A stretch of 63,685 nt of DNA from an uncultured Blautia sp. (GTDB lineage: Bacteria; Bacillota; Clostridia; Lachnospirales; Lachnospiraceae): contig UQAX01000011.1 of the NCBI GenBank assembly GCA_900539145.1, positions 1 to 63,685 on the forward strand, written 5' to 3'. The notes under the pieces were generated by a model. It ran no database searches. It was not told the origin of the DNA and worked only from the letters and a program-made list of their open reading frames with translations. Every line of letters starts with the position of its first letter. The stretch's first letter is position 1. A program made the position numbers and the translations under genes. This document shows positions 51,711 to 60,738 of this stretch, in pieces.

Positions 51711-53684
51711 CTACTGGCAATTTCCCGTACAGGAAATAATGTAAATGGGGTTTTCTCCCATCATCATGTGATATCTGCCTACTGTTTTTGATTTTCCTAC
51801 GGTCATCTGCACAATTTCGGTATCTGACACAGGCAGGATTTTCAGACATTCCAAAGCTTCCGATACGCTTTCCAATGCAATACAGTTGATAACCATGCGA
51901 ACCTTTGGATTTTTCTTTAAAAGGAGTTCCATAATTTCTTTCATGTTTCCGGATGAACCTCCGATAAAGGCGTGAGTAGGCGCTTCCAAATCTTCCATTG
52001 CCTCCGGAGCGAAACCTTCGATAATCTCCAGATTGTCAGCCTGAAACTGCTCTTTGTTTTTCTTTAAAAGCTCTACTGCCAGTTCTTTTTTTTCAATGGC
52101 ATATACTTTTCCCTTGTAAGCCCTAAGCGCCATTTCAACTGCCACAGAGCCTGTACCTGCTCCTACATCATAGCAGACAGAATTTTCGGAAAGTCGCAGT
52201 TTAGAAAGAGATACGGTTCGCACTTCTTCCTTTGTCATGGGAACTTTATCTCTTAAAAATTCTTCGTCTCTTATGCCGTGGGTTGCGGATTGCTGTCTGT
52301 AATTCTTATTTTCTGCATATAAAACGCTTAAGCTGTCGCCTTCATAGTCCACAAAATTTTCCGGAAATCCCTTTTGGATTTTTTCATCTGCATAAGACAA
52401 TCGTTCTCCCACATAGAGAACTACTTCGTTCATCCCATATGCCAGCAATTTTTTTGCAAGCTCAGAGACGCTGTCCTTCTTTCCCAGAATGGAAAAGACT
52501 TTTTCATTTTGTCTGATAAGAGAAATCAAATTCGCTTCTTCTCCGTGATTGCTGGTTAAGACAACATCATCCCACGATTTCTGAATACGACTCATAAAAT
52601 ATGCCACAGAAGAAATCCCACAGACTATTTTTACCTGATTTCCCAAGACATTCAAAAGCTTTTTTGCGCCGCTGTGAAATCCCACATCTCCTGATAAAAC
52701 CACGGCAATTTTTTCATATTCCGGATGCTCCTGTATATAAGCTGCAATTTTTTCGCTGTTATATTCTATGTAAACATCCTGCCCATTTTTCTCACAGGCT
52801 GCAACCATTCTGGATGCGCCAATGAGTAAATCTGCTTCCTGTATGGTCTTTTCCGCCTCTTTTGTAAGGCTGTCCGTGTTTCCCATTCCAATTCCCACAA
52901 GGGAAATCTCTGCCTGTGATAACAAGGAAAATCTTCTGCATAAAATTCTTTTACATTCTTGCAGAGAAATTCCGTTTTCTTCCAAAGGACGCCCCACTAC
53001 GATAAGAGTACAACCACAAGCTCTCGCAGCTTCCAGTTTTTCCAAAAATCCCCCGCTTTTACCGGACATTTTTGTTACCATATATTTACAGTCCAACTGC
53101 CGGAGCATGGCAATATTAAACTCCTTTGAAAAAGGTCCCTGCATACAGAGCAAATTTTTTCCCTGAAATCCCAAACGAGCACATTCTGCCACTACATTTG
53201 GCAAAGAGAGCACCCGCAGGAAAATACGATTTTCAAAATCAGAAAGCGCTGTATATTTGGCAGCTTCCTTGCTCCCTGTGGTTGCCAGAATATTTCCTGT
53301 TGTCTTCTGAAGATACGCAACCGCAGCTTCCACAGTTTCTACATAGACGCAGTCTCCCAAATCAGAATTGCCCTGATTTTCCCGAAGAACTCTTAAATAT
53401 TCCGCACCTGTACTTTCACAGGCTGCTTGGATATTTTTCGTCACTTCTGCTGCATAAGGGTGCGTGGCATCAATGACAAGAGGTTTTTGATTTTTTAAAA
53501 TCAGTTCTTCCATCTGCGTCTTGTCCAGCCGCTCATGAGAAATTTCCAGATTTTCATTCTCCCCTAAAAGCTGTTCCCCATATTCCGTAGCCACACAGAT
53601 ATGAGCAGAAACCTGTCTTTTTTCCAGAAACTGTGCAAGCTGTCTGCCTTCCGTAGTTCCTGCAAAAACAATTACTTTACACAT
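51711..53684 (-). CDS. cbiJ-cbiE-cbiT: Triple fusion CbiJ-CbiE-CbiT
   Basis: A 657-residue protein joining three successive activities. Residues 1-250 are cobalt-precorrin-6A reductase CbiJ/CobK (VIVFAGTTEGRQLAQFL, VIDATHPYAAEV). Residues 258-455 are the C5 methyltransferase CbiE (SLVGIGMGNTDSLTKEA, VVLSGDVGFHSGA). Residues 468-650 are CbiT (DEEFLRDKVPMTKEEVR, CYDVGAGTGSVAVEMAL, HAFIGGSSGNMKEI), the C15 methyltransferase/decarboxylase. CbiE-CbiT fusions (CobL) are well known; the additional N-terminal reductase makes a channel from precorrin-6A to precorrin-8 plausible. It ends with a small Cys motif (SCTGNCQ). Confidence 0.94.
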   Translation of the reverse strand: MCKVIVFAGTTEGRQLAQFLEKRQVSAHICVATEYGEQLLGENENLEISHERLDKTQMEELILKNQKPLVIDATHPYAAEVTKNIQAACESTGAEYLRVLRENQGNSDLGDCVYVETVEAAVAYLQKTTGNILATTGSKEAAKYTALSDFENRIFLRVLSLPNVVAECARLGFQGKNLLCMQGPFSKEFNIAMLRQLDCKYMVTKMSGKSGGFLEKLEAARACGCTLIVVGRPLEENGISLQECKRILCRRFSLLSQAEISLVGIGMGNTDSLTKEAEKTIQEADLLIGASRMVAACEKNGQDVYIEYNSEKIAAYIQEHPEYEKIAVVLSGDVGFHSGAKKLLNVLGNQVKIVCGISSVAYFMSRIQKSWDDVVLTSNHGEEANLISLIRQNEKVFSILGKKDSVSELAKKLLAYGMNEVVLYVGERLSYADEKIQKGFPENFVDYEGDSLSVLYAENKNYRQQSATHGIRDEEFLRDKVPMTKEEVRTVSLSKLRLSENSVCYDVGAGTGSVAVEMALRAYKGKVYAIEKKELAVELLKKNKEQFQADNLEIIEGFAPEAMEDLEAPTHAFIGGSSGNMKEIMELLLKKNPKVRMVINCIALESVSEALECLKILPVSDTEIVQMTVGKSKTVGRYHMMMGENPIYIISCTGNCQ

Positions 53685-54408
53685 TTTTATAGCCTCTTGG
53701 GGTTACCATTTTCCCCTGAATATTCATAGTCTGTGAATTTCCGATAAATACAGTGGTAAACATATCTACCTTTGTATCACGAAGCTCTTTTAAGGTCATC
53801 ACCTGCATGTGTTCCCCGTCTCTTCCGATATTTCCCACAATTCCGCATATGGTTTCCGGTGACTGATGCTGCATCATCAAATCGCAGGCTTTTTCCAAAT
53901 AATCATGTCTCTTTTTACTGGACGGATTATATAGACAAATCACAAAGTCCGCCTTTGCTGCATTTAAAAGTCTTGCTTCAATCTTTTCCCAAGGTGTTAA
54001 TAAATCACTTAAACTGATAAGACAGAAATCATGAATAAGAGGCGCTCCCAAAACAGCCGCTCCGCCGGTTGCTGCGGTAACACCGGGAATAATTTCCAAT
54101 TCTACTTCCGGATATTTCACACCGATTTCATACATCAGTCCTGACATCCCGTAAACACCTGCATCTCCGCTGCAAATCATAGATACGGTTTTGCCCTTCA
54201 TGGCTTCCTCAAATGCCATAACACAGCGGTCTACCTCTTTTTTCATGGGTGTTGTCAAAAACTCTTTTCCGCTGAAATGTTCTTTTACCAAATCCACATA
54301 TACGGTATAACCAATAATTACATCACTGTTCTTTAAAGCATTTGCTGCCTCGATTGTCATTTTTTCATAAGCGCCGGGACCAATTCCCACAACATATAAT
54401 TTATTCAA
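53677..54408 (-). CDS. cbiH: Cobalt-precorrin-3B C17-methyltransferase CbiH
   Basis: A 243-residue tetrapyrrole methylase. LYVVGIGPGAYEKMTIEA is the N-terminal motif, MICSGDAGVYGMSGLMYEIG the second, and GVTAATGGAAVLGAPLIHDFCLISLSD is specific for CobJ/CbiH, the ring-contracting enzyme. It overlaps its neighbours by 8 bp on each side. Confidence 0.94.
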   Translation of the reverse strand: MNKLYVVGIGPGAYEKMTIEAANALKNSDVIIGYTVYVDLVKEHFSGKEFLTTPMKKEVDRCVMAFEEAMKGKTVSMICSGDAGVYGMSGLMYEIGVKYPEVELEIIPGVTAATGGAAVLGAPLIHDFCLISLSDLLTPWEKIEARLLNAAKADFVICLYNPSSKKRHDYLEKACDLMMQHQSPETICGIVGNIGRDGEHMQVMTLKELRDTKVDMFTTVFIGNSQTMNIQGKMVTPRGYKNV

Positions 54409-55519
54409 AGTTCACACTCCATTTCTTCATAGCCAGCGCTACTGTTACGCCGTCTTTTGCATATTTTCTCTGTATCAGTCTGCCTTTTCCTTCTTTGCTG
54501 CTGCCTAAAAGCGCCGCTCTTTCGCAGACATTATCCACACCTGTTACGTCCTCCACGAACTGGGAGCTGGCGTAAGTGCCTTCTACCTCCTGCAATTCTT
54601 CCGCCGTATAGGTAATAAACGGAATTTTTCGCTCCTTGCAATATTCCAGAATACCGGCTTCCTCTTTCTTTAAATCAATGCTCGCCACTTGTTCCATGGC
54701 AACAGAAGGAACTAAAAGCTCGTCACAGGCTCTGCGTACAACACTTTCCACGGTTTCCTTATCCGTCCCCTTTTTACATCCTAAGCCTGTGGTAATCACT
54801 CTCGGAATTAAATATAAGGTATGTACAAAAGGATGCTCCAAATATCCGGTGGTAACATAAATACCGATTTCCGGCTTTTCTTCATCTTCCTTCTGACAGA
54901 GCTTTAATTCATCGGGAATTTCTCCAAGCCATGGAAAATCACTGACAAATCCAACTTCTTTTCCTGCTAAGAGAGCCGCTGAGATTTCCTTTGCCAATTC
55001 CATATCGGAAATAAAGCAACCGTTTTTCTTAGCAAAAACATCTACGGCAAACTTGTCGTTTAAATCGGTTGCCGTGGTAATTACCGGCTGAGCACGAAGA
55101 ATTTCTGCAATTTCCTCTGTAAGCTCATTAGCGCCGCCGATATGACCGGAAAGCAGTGAGATTGCAAACTGTCCCTGCTCGTCTACAACTACGATTGCCG
55201 GGTCTATCTTTTTACTTTTAACAAAAGGAGCAATGCTTCGTACTGCAATGCCGCAAGCACCTACGAACACAATGGCATCACAATCTTCAAATCTTCTTCC
55301 TGTCCATTCTTTAATGGACTCATCCACAGGTTTTGCAAACTGTTTTACACTTCTAAAATCCTGAGAGTCCTCATCTAGCTGAGACTCATCTAAAACTTTT
55401 TTGGTATATTTACTTTTTGTATAAGACGCCACCTCATAAGAACGCTCTTTTAATACCCAATAAAGCATCTCGCTTAATCGGTATCCTGACTGGCTGAAAC
55501 TGATTATTGCTATCTTCAT
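54401..55519 (-). CDS. cbiG: Cobalt-precorrin-5A hydrolase CbiG
   Basis: A 372-residue protein that opens the delta-lactone of cobalt-precorrin-5A and releases acetaldehyde, a step specific to the anaerobic pathway. It has the CbiG N-domain (IVFVGACGIAVRSIAPFV, then VVVDEQGQFAISLLSGHIGGAN) and C-domain (VITTGLGCKKGTDKETVE). I start at ATG 55519 (MKIAIISF); the TTG at 55528 would add three residues. Confidence 0.95.
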   Translation of the reverse strand: MKIAIISFSQSGYRLSEMLYWVLKERSYEVASYTKSKYTKKVLDESQLDEDSQDFRSVKQFAKPVDESIKEWTGRRFEDCDAIVFVGACGIAVRSIAPFVKSKKIDPAIVVVDEQGQFAISLLSGHIGGANELTEEIAEILRAQPVITTATDLNDKFAVDVFAKKNGCFISDMELAKEISAALLAGKEVGFVSDFPWLGEIPDELKLCQKEDEEKPEIGIYVTTGYLEHPFVHTLYLIPRVITTGLGCKKGTDKETVESVVRRACDELLVPSVAMEQVASIDLKKEEAGILEYCKERKIPFITYTAEELQEVEGTYASSQFVEDVTGVDNVCERAALLGSSKEGKGRLIQRKYAKDGVTVALAMKKWSVNFE

Positions 55520-55566
55520 TTCCCACAATCCTTTCTTATGTAAAAACCTTCCTGATTACTTGCTTA

Positions 55567-56325
55567 TCAATCTGTTCCCTGACGAAACTCCGTGGTAAAT
55601 CCCGGATCATATAACTTCGAACGGTCATACTGGCGGTGTGCCACCACATCGCCGATAATCATCAGTGCGGTTTTGGTAATGTTATTTTCTCTTGCTGTCT
55701 GTGCCAGCGTATCCACCGTGCAGACAAAGCTTTTTTCATCTTCCCATGTAGCACGATATACAATGGCTGCCGGTGTATCCGGCTCATAACCGCCTTCAAT
55801 TAAACGTTTTGACAGCTCCTCCAGCATGCCTGTGCTTAAAAAGATTACCATAGTAGCATGATGGGCAGCAAAAGACTCAATGCTTTCTTTTTCCGGAACA
55901 GGCGTTCTTCCTGCCATACGTGTAATCACAACGCTCTGAGACACATTTGGCAATGTATATTCCAGATTTAAAGCAGACGCCGCCCCGCAAAAAGAGCTGA
56001 CACCCGGGCAATAGTCGTAAGCAATCCCCTTTTCATCCAGAACGTCCATCTGCTCTCGAATTGCCCCATAAAGGCAGGGATCACCTGTGTGTAAACGTAC
56101 GGTCATCTTTCCTTCTTTTTCTGCCTGAAACATGACTTCTAAAACTTCTTCTAATGTCATCTTTGCACTGTTATAAATTACACAGTCCTTTTTTGCATAA
56201 TCCAATAACTGGGGATTTACCAGAGAGCCTGCGTAAATCAATACGTCTGCTTCTTCTAAAAATGCCTTTCCACGCACTGTGATTAAATCAGCCGCTCCGC
56301 TTCCTGCACCTACAAAATGTATCAT
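55567..56325 (-). CDS. cbiF: Cobalt-precorrin-4 C11-methyltransferase CbiF
   Basis: A 252-residue tetrapyrrole methylase: IHFVGAGSGAADLITVRG, VRLHTGDPCLYGAIREQMD and PGVSSFCGAASALNLEYTLP are characteristic of CobM/CbiF. VYRATWEDEKSFVCTVDTLA near the end completes the family pattern. The 47-bp gap to cbiG is the largest between the early corrin genes and shows no hairpin. Confidence 0.95.
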   Translation of the reverse strand: MIHFVGAGSGAADLITVRGKAFLEEADVLIYAGSLVNPQLLDYAKKDCVIYNSAKMTLEEVLEVMFQAEKEGKMTVRLHTGDPCLYGAIREQMDVLDEKGIAYDYCPGVSSFCGAASALNLEYTLPNVSQSVVITRMAGRTPVPEKESIESFAAHHATMVIFLSTGMLEELSKRLIEGGYEPDTPAAIVYRATWEDEKSFVCTVDTLAQTARENNITKTALMIIGDVVAHRQYDRSKLYDPGFTTEFRQGTD

Positions 56326-56336
56326 CTTCTTTCACC

Positions 56337-57032
56337 TCATTTGTTTTCTTTCACAATAATTAAAGAATAATATCCTGCTTTTTCCGGAATTTCTTCTGCT
56401 GACAGGTAAATTTTCTCATCCGGCATACCGCAGTTTTCAATCATAACTGCCTGCTGCCCGCTGTTTACAATGCTTTCTTTTACCTGCTGCATTTTACTTC
56501 CTGTTTTCATCAATACTTTTGTTCCCGGCATTTTTAAAATTTCATCCATCTCCTCGGCACGGTAAGTAGCCGGAATTACATGAAGGGGTTCTGCCATTTC
56601 TACCAGTCCCATGTTCAGTCTTGCCGCCACTGCACAAAAAGAAGTAATTCCGCTGACGATTTCAACCTCATAACCTCTGGATAAAATTCTTTTATGTACA
56701 TATAAATAAGTGGAATAAACCGTAGGATCTCCTAATGTCAAAAAAGCTACCTGCTTTCCTTCTTTTAAATAAGCTTCAATATCATTGGCTGCTTTTTCAT
56801 GATTTGCTTCCAAAACAGCTTTATCCTTTGTCATAGGCATTGCAATGGGAATTAAATTTTTCTCATCCAGCTCCTCATATACGCCTTTTACAATCTGGTA
56901 CGCAACGCTTTTTTTAATATCATTCCCCGGAACTGCAATGACGTCGCTCTCTTTAATCAGACGAAGCGCCTTTACTGTTAATAATTCCGGATCTCCCGGT
57001 CCTACTCCAAGTCCAAATAATTTTCCCTTCAT
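56337..57032 (-). CDS. cbiL: Cobalt-precorrin-2 C20-methyltransferase CbiL
   Basis: A 231-residue tetrapyrrole methylase: LFGLGVGPGDPELLTVKALR, VAFLTLGDPTVYSTYLYVHKRI and GITSFCAVAARLNMGLVE are typical of CobI/CbiL, the first ring methylation after cobalt insertion. It overlaps cbiD by 4 bp and precedes cbiF by 11 bp. Confidence 0.95.
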   Translation of the reverse strand: MKGKLFGLGVGPGDPELLTVKALRLIKESDVIAVPGNDIKKSVAYQIVKGVYEELDEKNLIPIAMPMTKDKAVLEANHEKAANDIEAYLKEGKQVAFLTLGDPTVYSTYLYVHKRILSRGYEVEIVSGITSFCAVAARLNMGLVEMAEPLHVIPATYRAEEMDEILKMPGTKVLMKTGSKMQQVKESIVNSGQQAVMIENCGMPDEKIYLSAEEIPEKAGYYSLIIVKENK

Positions 57033-58201
57033 TCTTCTTGTCCTTTCCGGTACTGATGATTTAATAAATCCGTCAGTTCCTTTACATTCTCTGTCTCTCC
57101 AAGATAACCAAATTCATTGGAATACAGCACAGCGCCTAAAAGCATTCTGTTATAAGCTCTGTGATTTAAGTAAAACAGAATTCTATCTGTCAGTTCTTTC
57201 ATAACCGGATTTAATAATCCTTCTCTTTGAATAATTTCCAATGCTTCATCTGTCGTAACGGTATTCAAAATTTCCTTCGCACTTTCCAAGGAAATTCCCG
57301 CTCGAAGGGCATTGGCGCTTAAAATTTCTGCTCTGGCATCTGCACATCTGGAATGGGTATTCATAATACCTGCTGCCACCTTTACAAATTTTCCGATATG
57401 AGAAATGAACAGAATCCCTTCTACGCCCATGGATGCTGCCATATCCAGAGTTTCTCCCACATAATTGCTGCACTTTATATTTTCCTCAAATGGCAATGAA
57501 AGATGTTCTTTCATGTAAGCTGCACCATAATTTCCGGGGGTAATTAGCAGGTATTTTGCACCGTTTTCTACCTTCTGACGCATTTCTACCTCAATACTTT
57601 TTATCAGAGCAGCCTCACTCATAGGCTCTACAATTCCCGATGTGCCAAGTATGGAAATCCCCCCTTCAATCCCAAGTCTGGGATTAAACGTTCTTTTGGC
57701 AATTTCCGCTCCTTTTGGCACACTGACGGTTACCAGAAGTCCGCCTTCATAATCTGCATCACTACAAACGTTTTCCAGCTCTCTTTGTATCATAGCACGG
57801 GGAACCTTGTTAATTGCCGCATTCCCTAAAGGCTGTTCCAGCCCTTTCTTCGTTATTCGACCTACGCCAATGCCGCCTTCAATACGAATGCCTTTTTCTT
57901 TTCTTTTTTCAACTTTTGCAAAAATTTCAATACCACTTGTGGCATCAGGATCATCGCCCCCATCTTTTTGAATGGCGCAGGAAACCCAATCCTCTCCTTT
58001 TGTAATATGCAGCGCTTCAAGATGAAGCAAAATCCCCTTTGGTGTCATAAAATCTACATATTTCTGTTCCTGCCCTGTAAAAAGCATCATCGCCGCTGCC
58101 TTTGCCGCTCCTGTGGCGCAAGAGCCGGTGGTATAGCCAAAACGCATTTTTTTATTGTTTACAATACTGTAATAACCTTCTAAGCCTGTTTTTTCTTTCA
58201 T
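57029..58201 (-). CDS. cbiD: Cobalt-precorrin-5B C1-methyltransferase CbiD
   Basis: A 390-residue enzyme specific to the anaerobic route. RFGYTTGSCATGAAKAAAMML is the invariant start, and EGGISILGTSGIVEPMSEAALI and HIGKFVKVAAGIMNTHSR are further signatures. It is the first gene of the 16-kb corrin operon and sits 22 bp after the riboswitch terminator. Confidence 0.96.
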   Translation of the reverse strand: MKEKTGLEGYYSIVNNKKMRFGYTTGSCATGAAKAAAMMLFTGQEQKYVDFMTPKGILLHLEALHITKGEDWVSCAIQKDGGDDPDATSGIEIFAKVEKRKEKGIRIEGGIGVGRITKKGLEQPLGNAAINKVPRAMIQRELENVCSDADYEGGLLVTVSVPKGAEIAKRTFNPRLGIEGGISILGTSGIVEPMSEAALIKSIEVEMRQKVENGAKYLLITPGNYGAAYMKEHLSLPFEENIKCSNYVGETLDMAASMGVEGILFISHIGKFVKVAAGIMNTHSRCADARAEILSANALRAGISLESAKEILNTVTTDEALEIIQREGLLNPVMKELTDRILFYLNHRAYNRMLLGAVLYSNEFGYLGETENVKELTDLLNHQYRKGQEE

Positions 58202-58222
58202 TGTCTATTCCTTTAAAAGCAA

Positions 58223-58252
58223 AAATTCGCTGTCCTTTCAAGACAACGAATT
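58223..58252 (-). terminator. Riboswitch-controlled terminator ahead of cbiD
   Basis: On the minus strand AATTCGTTGTC and GACAGCGAATT pair over 11 bp with one G-T around TTGAAAG, followed by TTTTTGCTTTT. It is the obvious expression platform of the aptamer just upstream. Confidence 0.85.
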
Positions 58253-58417
58253 CCCATTGGATAAGATATACCCTTTTTTATTTGAAGTCATCCGGTTGCC
58301 GCAGACGTCCTTCATTCCTCTAAGCAATCTATGTATCTGGCTTTACAGTAACGGACTTGCACAGGAATTTCGCCTGCTTCCATAAAAATGCTTAGTTCTG
58401 TTTCATTCCTCAATAAC
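58225..58417 (-). promoter_or_regulatory. Cobalamin riboswitch (compact, variant type) of the corrin operon
   Basis: On the minus strand the order is: AGGCGAAATTCC, GTGCAAGTCCGTTACTGTAA, then AGCCAGATAC about 3 nt later, then GAGGAATGAAGGACG and GCGGCAACCGG, ending in the terminator at 58223-58252. The core boxes (GAAA-TCC, ACTGTAA, GCCAG) are those of adenosylcobalamin aptamers, but the peripheral domain found in the 35.8-kb copy is absent. The exact 5' edge (near 58412) is uncertain. Confidence 0.85.
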
Positions 58418-58424
58418 CGTACTC

Positions 58425-58453
58425 ATTATATAATTTTCCCTGTGAAAAGTCAA
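58425..58453 (-). promoter_or_regulatory. Sigma-A promoter of the corrin operon
   Basis: On the minus strand TTGACT (58448-58453) and TATAAT (58425-58430) are 17 bp apart and lie directly upstream of the aptamer. The promoter is close to consensus. Confidence 0.75.
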
Positions 58454-58467
58454 CGTAAAACCAAGCT

Positions 58468-59082
58468 TTACTCAGAAATCTCCATCGCCGCTATCAATCT
58501 TTTTGTTCCTGTTTCTGCCAAAACCGGAACGCTCTCCGGATGTGTCCATTGTGTAATTCGATTATCAAAAAGAATGTTGGCTGCCGCCGGAAACTCCTCG
58601 TCACTGTCCCAGAAAATATAAGTAAGGGAAATGGTAGGAAATGCCTGTAAAGTAATACTGGCATCACCAAATTTTTCCTGCGTGTCGCCTATTTTTAATC
58701 CGGCTTTTAGAAGCTCCGCTCCACGCCCCCGAAAAGCTTTTTTTAAAGGTTCTAAAGCCATTCGGTTATAAGCCGCCTCAAAAACAGCCGCTTCTCTGAT
58801 TTCCCGAAACGGAACCTTCCTGTCACTTTTCTGCGCAAATTCCTGATGGCAGCATAAGTGGTGCATAATGGTCAAACGGTCGCTTACGCAAAGCTTCTGT
58901 CCTGTTTCTCCTGTAATCTCTCCGGTGGCTTTTTCCACACGGCAGTTTTCATTAAAAAATGGAACATATAAATAATGAATATCTGTTTTCAGTTGTAATC
59001 TCTTCGCCGTTTCATCTATATTCTTTTTTAAAAAACGTTTTTGAAATTCTTGAAATACTTTTTCATAATTGGAGTCTTCCAT
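58468..59082 (-). CDS. DUF3786 domain protein
   Basis: A protein of about 204 residues with the DUF3786 pattern: VSDRLTIMHHLCCHQEF, KVPFREIREAAVFEAAYNRMALEPLKKAF, GDASITLQAFPTISLTYIFWDSDEEFPAAANILFDNRITQW. The family is found in anaerobes, often near corrinoid or iron-sulfur enzymes of one-carbon metabolism, but its role is unknown. I start at ATG 59082 (MEDSNYEKVF); ATG 59094 would add four residues. It lies upstream of the cbi promoter on the same strand. Confidence 0.8.
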   Translation of the reverse strand: MEDSNYEKVFQEFQKRFLKKNIDETAKRLQLKTDIHYLYVPFFNENCRVEKATGEITGETGQKLCVSDRLTIMHHLCCHQEFAQKSDRKVPFREIREAAVFEAAYNRMALEPLKKAFRGRGAELLKAGLKIGDTQEKFGDASITLQAFPTISLTYIFWDSDEEFPAAANILFDNRITQWTHPESVPVLAETGTKRLIAAMEISE

Positions 59083-59199
59083 GAAAAATATCATCTCTTT
59101 TCTTTTGCTTTTCTTTTTGTCATTTTATCATAAAACTTTCTTTTTCACAACAAAAGAGAGACTGCCGCATTCGCATACAGCACTCTCCCTCTTTCGATT

Positions 59200-60669
59200 T
59201 TATATAATAATGCAAACCATTCCGCCTTTGCTGTCATTGACAATTTTCTGCATAGTATCCTGAAGCTTTATCTGGCTTTCATCTCCGATTTGAACCAGCT
59301 TTGTGTGAATTCCATCCTCCACCAGCTCTCCGATGGATTTCCCGAAAATATTGGTCTGCCAGATACTTTCCTTTCTCTCGTCACTTGTTTTAATATAAGA
59401 AATTAAATCCTTTGCCTGTTCTTCGCTTCCCACAATCGGCGCAATTTCTGTCTCGATATTTGCCCGTATCATGTGAATGGAAGGACTGACTGATTTTATT
59501 TTTACCCCATATTTATTTCCCTGCTTGATTACCACAGGTTCTTCCAGCTTAATCTCGTCTTTTTGCGGTGTAACCACACCATATCCCTTTCCCTTGACAG
59601 AAGAAATGGCATCCTGCACTTTTACGTATTCTGCCTTCATTTTTGCCAACTCCTGCATGGTATGAATGAGCTCGTATTCATCGGAGATGTCTACCCCTGT
59701 CATTTCACTTAGAATTTCATAATACCACACATCGTCCATATCCACTCGTATTTTCAATTTTCCCGTGGATAAATCAGTCTTTTCCAAAAGAAGATTTTGG
59801 ATATATTCAGAAGAAACCCGCATATTTTCTTTTGTCGCATCTTTGACATAACGCATTTTTTCCATAAGCTTTTTAATGCTGTCAATTAAATCTTTTTTCA
59901 AATAATGCTCCGGAGGAAGCATTTCTACCCATTTAGGAACATAAAATTCCATTTGTACAATGGGAAATTCATATAAAATTTTCTCCATTATTCGAGAAAT
60001 ATCTTCTTTTCGAAGCTGTTCGCAATTTAAGCTTAAAACACCAGTCTGGTATTTCTGTTTTAATTCGTCCACTAATTTTAAAGTTTCTTCTTTATAGGGC
60101 TTTTGAGAGTTTACTAAAACTAAAAACGGCTTTCCTGTTTTCTTTAACTCTACTACTGTTTTTTCCTCGCTGGAAATATAATTTTCCCGTGGAATTTCAC
60201 CGAAAGAACCGTCACAGGTCAAAACAAGCCCGATATTGGAATGTTCTGTAATCACTTTTTGCGTGCCGGTTTCTGCTGCCTGATGAAAGGGGATTTCATA
60301 TCCGAACCAAGGGGTTTTTACCATACGCTCCTTTCCGTTTTCCATGTTTCCTGCTGCCTCCGGCACCATAAAGCCTACACAGTCTATTAAACGTATTTTT
60401 GCAGATAGATCTTCTCCTATTTGGATTTTCGCCGCTTCTTTTGGAATAAATTTGGGCTCTGCCGTTGTAATCATTTTGCCGGAACCGCTTAAAGGAAGCT
60501 GATCTCTGACTTCCTGCTTCAGCGGTTCTTCCATATTGGGTAACGCCGCAATTTCCATAAATCTTCTGACAAAGGTTGACTTTCCGGTACGCACAGGTCC
60601 AACTACACCGATATAAATTTCCCCGCCTGTACGTGCCTGTATATCTTTATAAATATTATATGTATCCAT
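59200..60669 (-). CDS. spoIVA: Stage IV sporulation protein A, spore coat ATPase
   Basis: A 489-residue protein that polymerises around the forespore to form the basement layer of the coat. GVVGPVRTGKSTFVRRFMEI is the Walker A of this TRAFAC-derived ATPase, LIDCVGFMVPEA is the second nucleotide motif, and the C-terminus ends in hydrophobic GGMVCIII, which binds SpoVM and the membrane. Made in the mother cell under SigE. It proves the organism can sporulate, at least genetically. Confidence 0.97.
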   Translation of the reverse strand: MDTYNIYKDIQARTGGEIYIGVVGPVRTGKSTFVRRFMEIAALPNMEEPLKQEVRDQLPLSGSGKMITTAEPKFIPKEAAKIQIGEDLSAKIRLIDCVGFMVPEAAGNMENGKERMVKTPWFGYEIPFHQAAETGTQKVITEHSNIGLVLTCDGSFGEIPRENYISSEEKTVVELKKTGKPFLVLVNSQKPYKEETLKLVDELKQKYQTGVLSLNCEQLRKEDISRIMEKILYEFPIVQMEFYVPKWVEMLPPEHYLKKDLIDSIKKLMEKMRYVKDATKENMRVSSEYIQNLLLEKTDLSTGKLKIRVDMDDVWYYEILSEMTGVDISDEYELIHTMQELAKMKAEYVKVQDAISSVKGKGYGVVTPQKDEIKLEEPVVIKQGNKYGVKIKSVSPSIHMIRANIETEIAPIVGSEEQAKDLISYIKTSDERKESIWQTNIFGKSIGELVEDGIHTKLVQIGDESQIKLQDTMQKIVNDSKGGMVCIII

Positions 60670-60696
60670 ACTATACCCCCTTTTTTCGATTACTAA

Positions 60697-60727
60697 ATTA
60701 TATGCGTAAGAAAAACAAAAAATTACC
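60697..60727 (-). promoter_or_regulatory. Possible SigE promoter of spoIVA
   Basis: On the minus strand CATATAAT (60697-60704) resembles the SigE -10 (CATACAAT), and GGTAATTTT (60719-60727), 14 bp upstream, resembles its -35. The ribosome binding site AGGGGG follows. Known SigE control of spoIVA in other spore formers supports this reading. Confidence 0.45.
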
Positions 60728-60738
60728 GGTCATTACCA

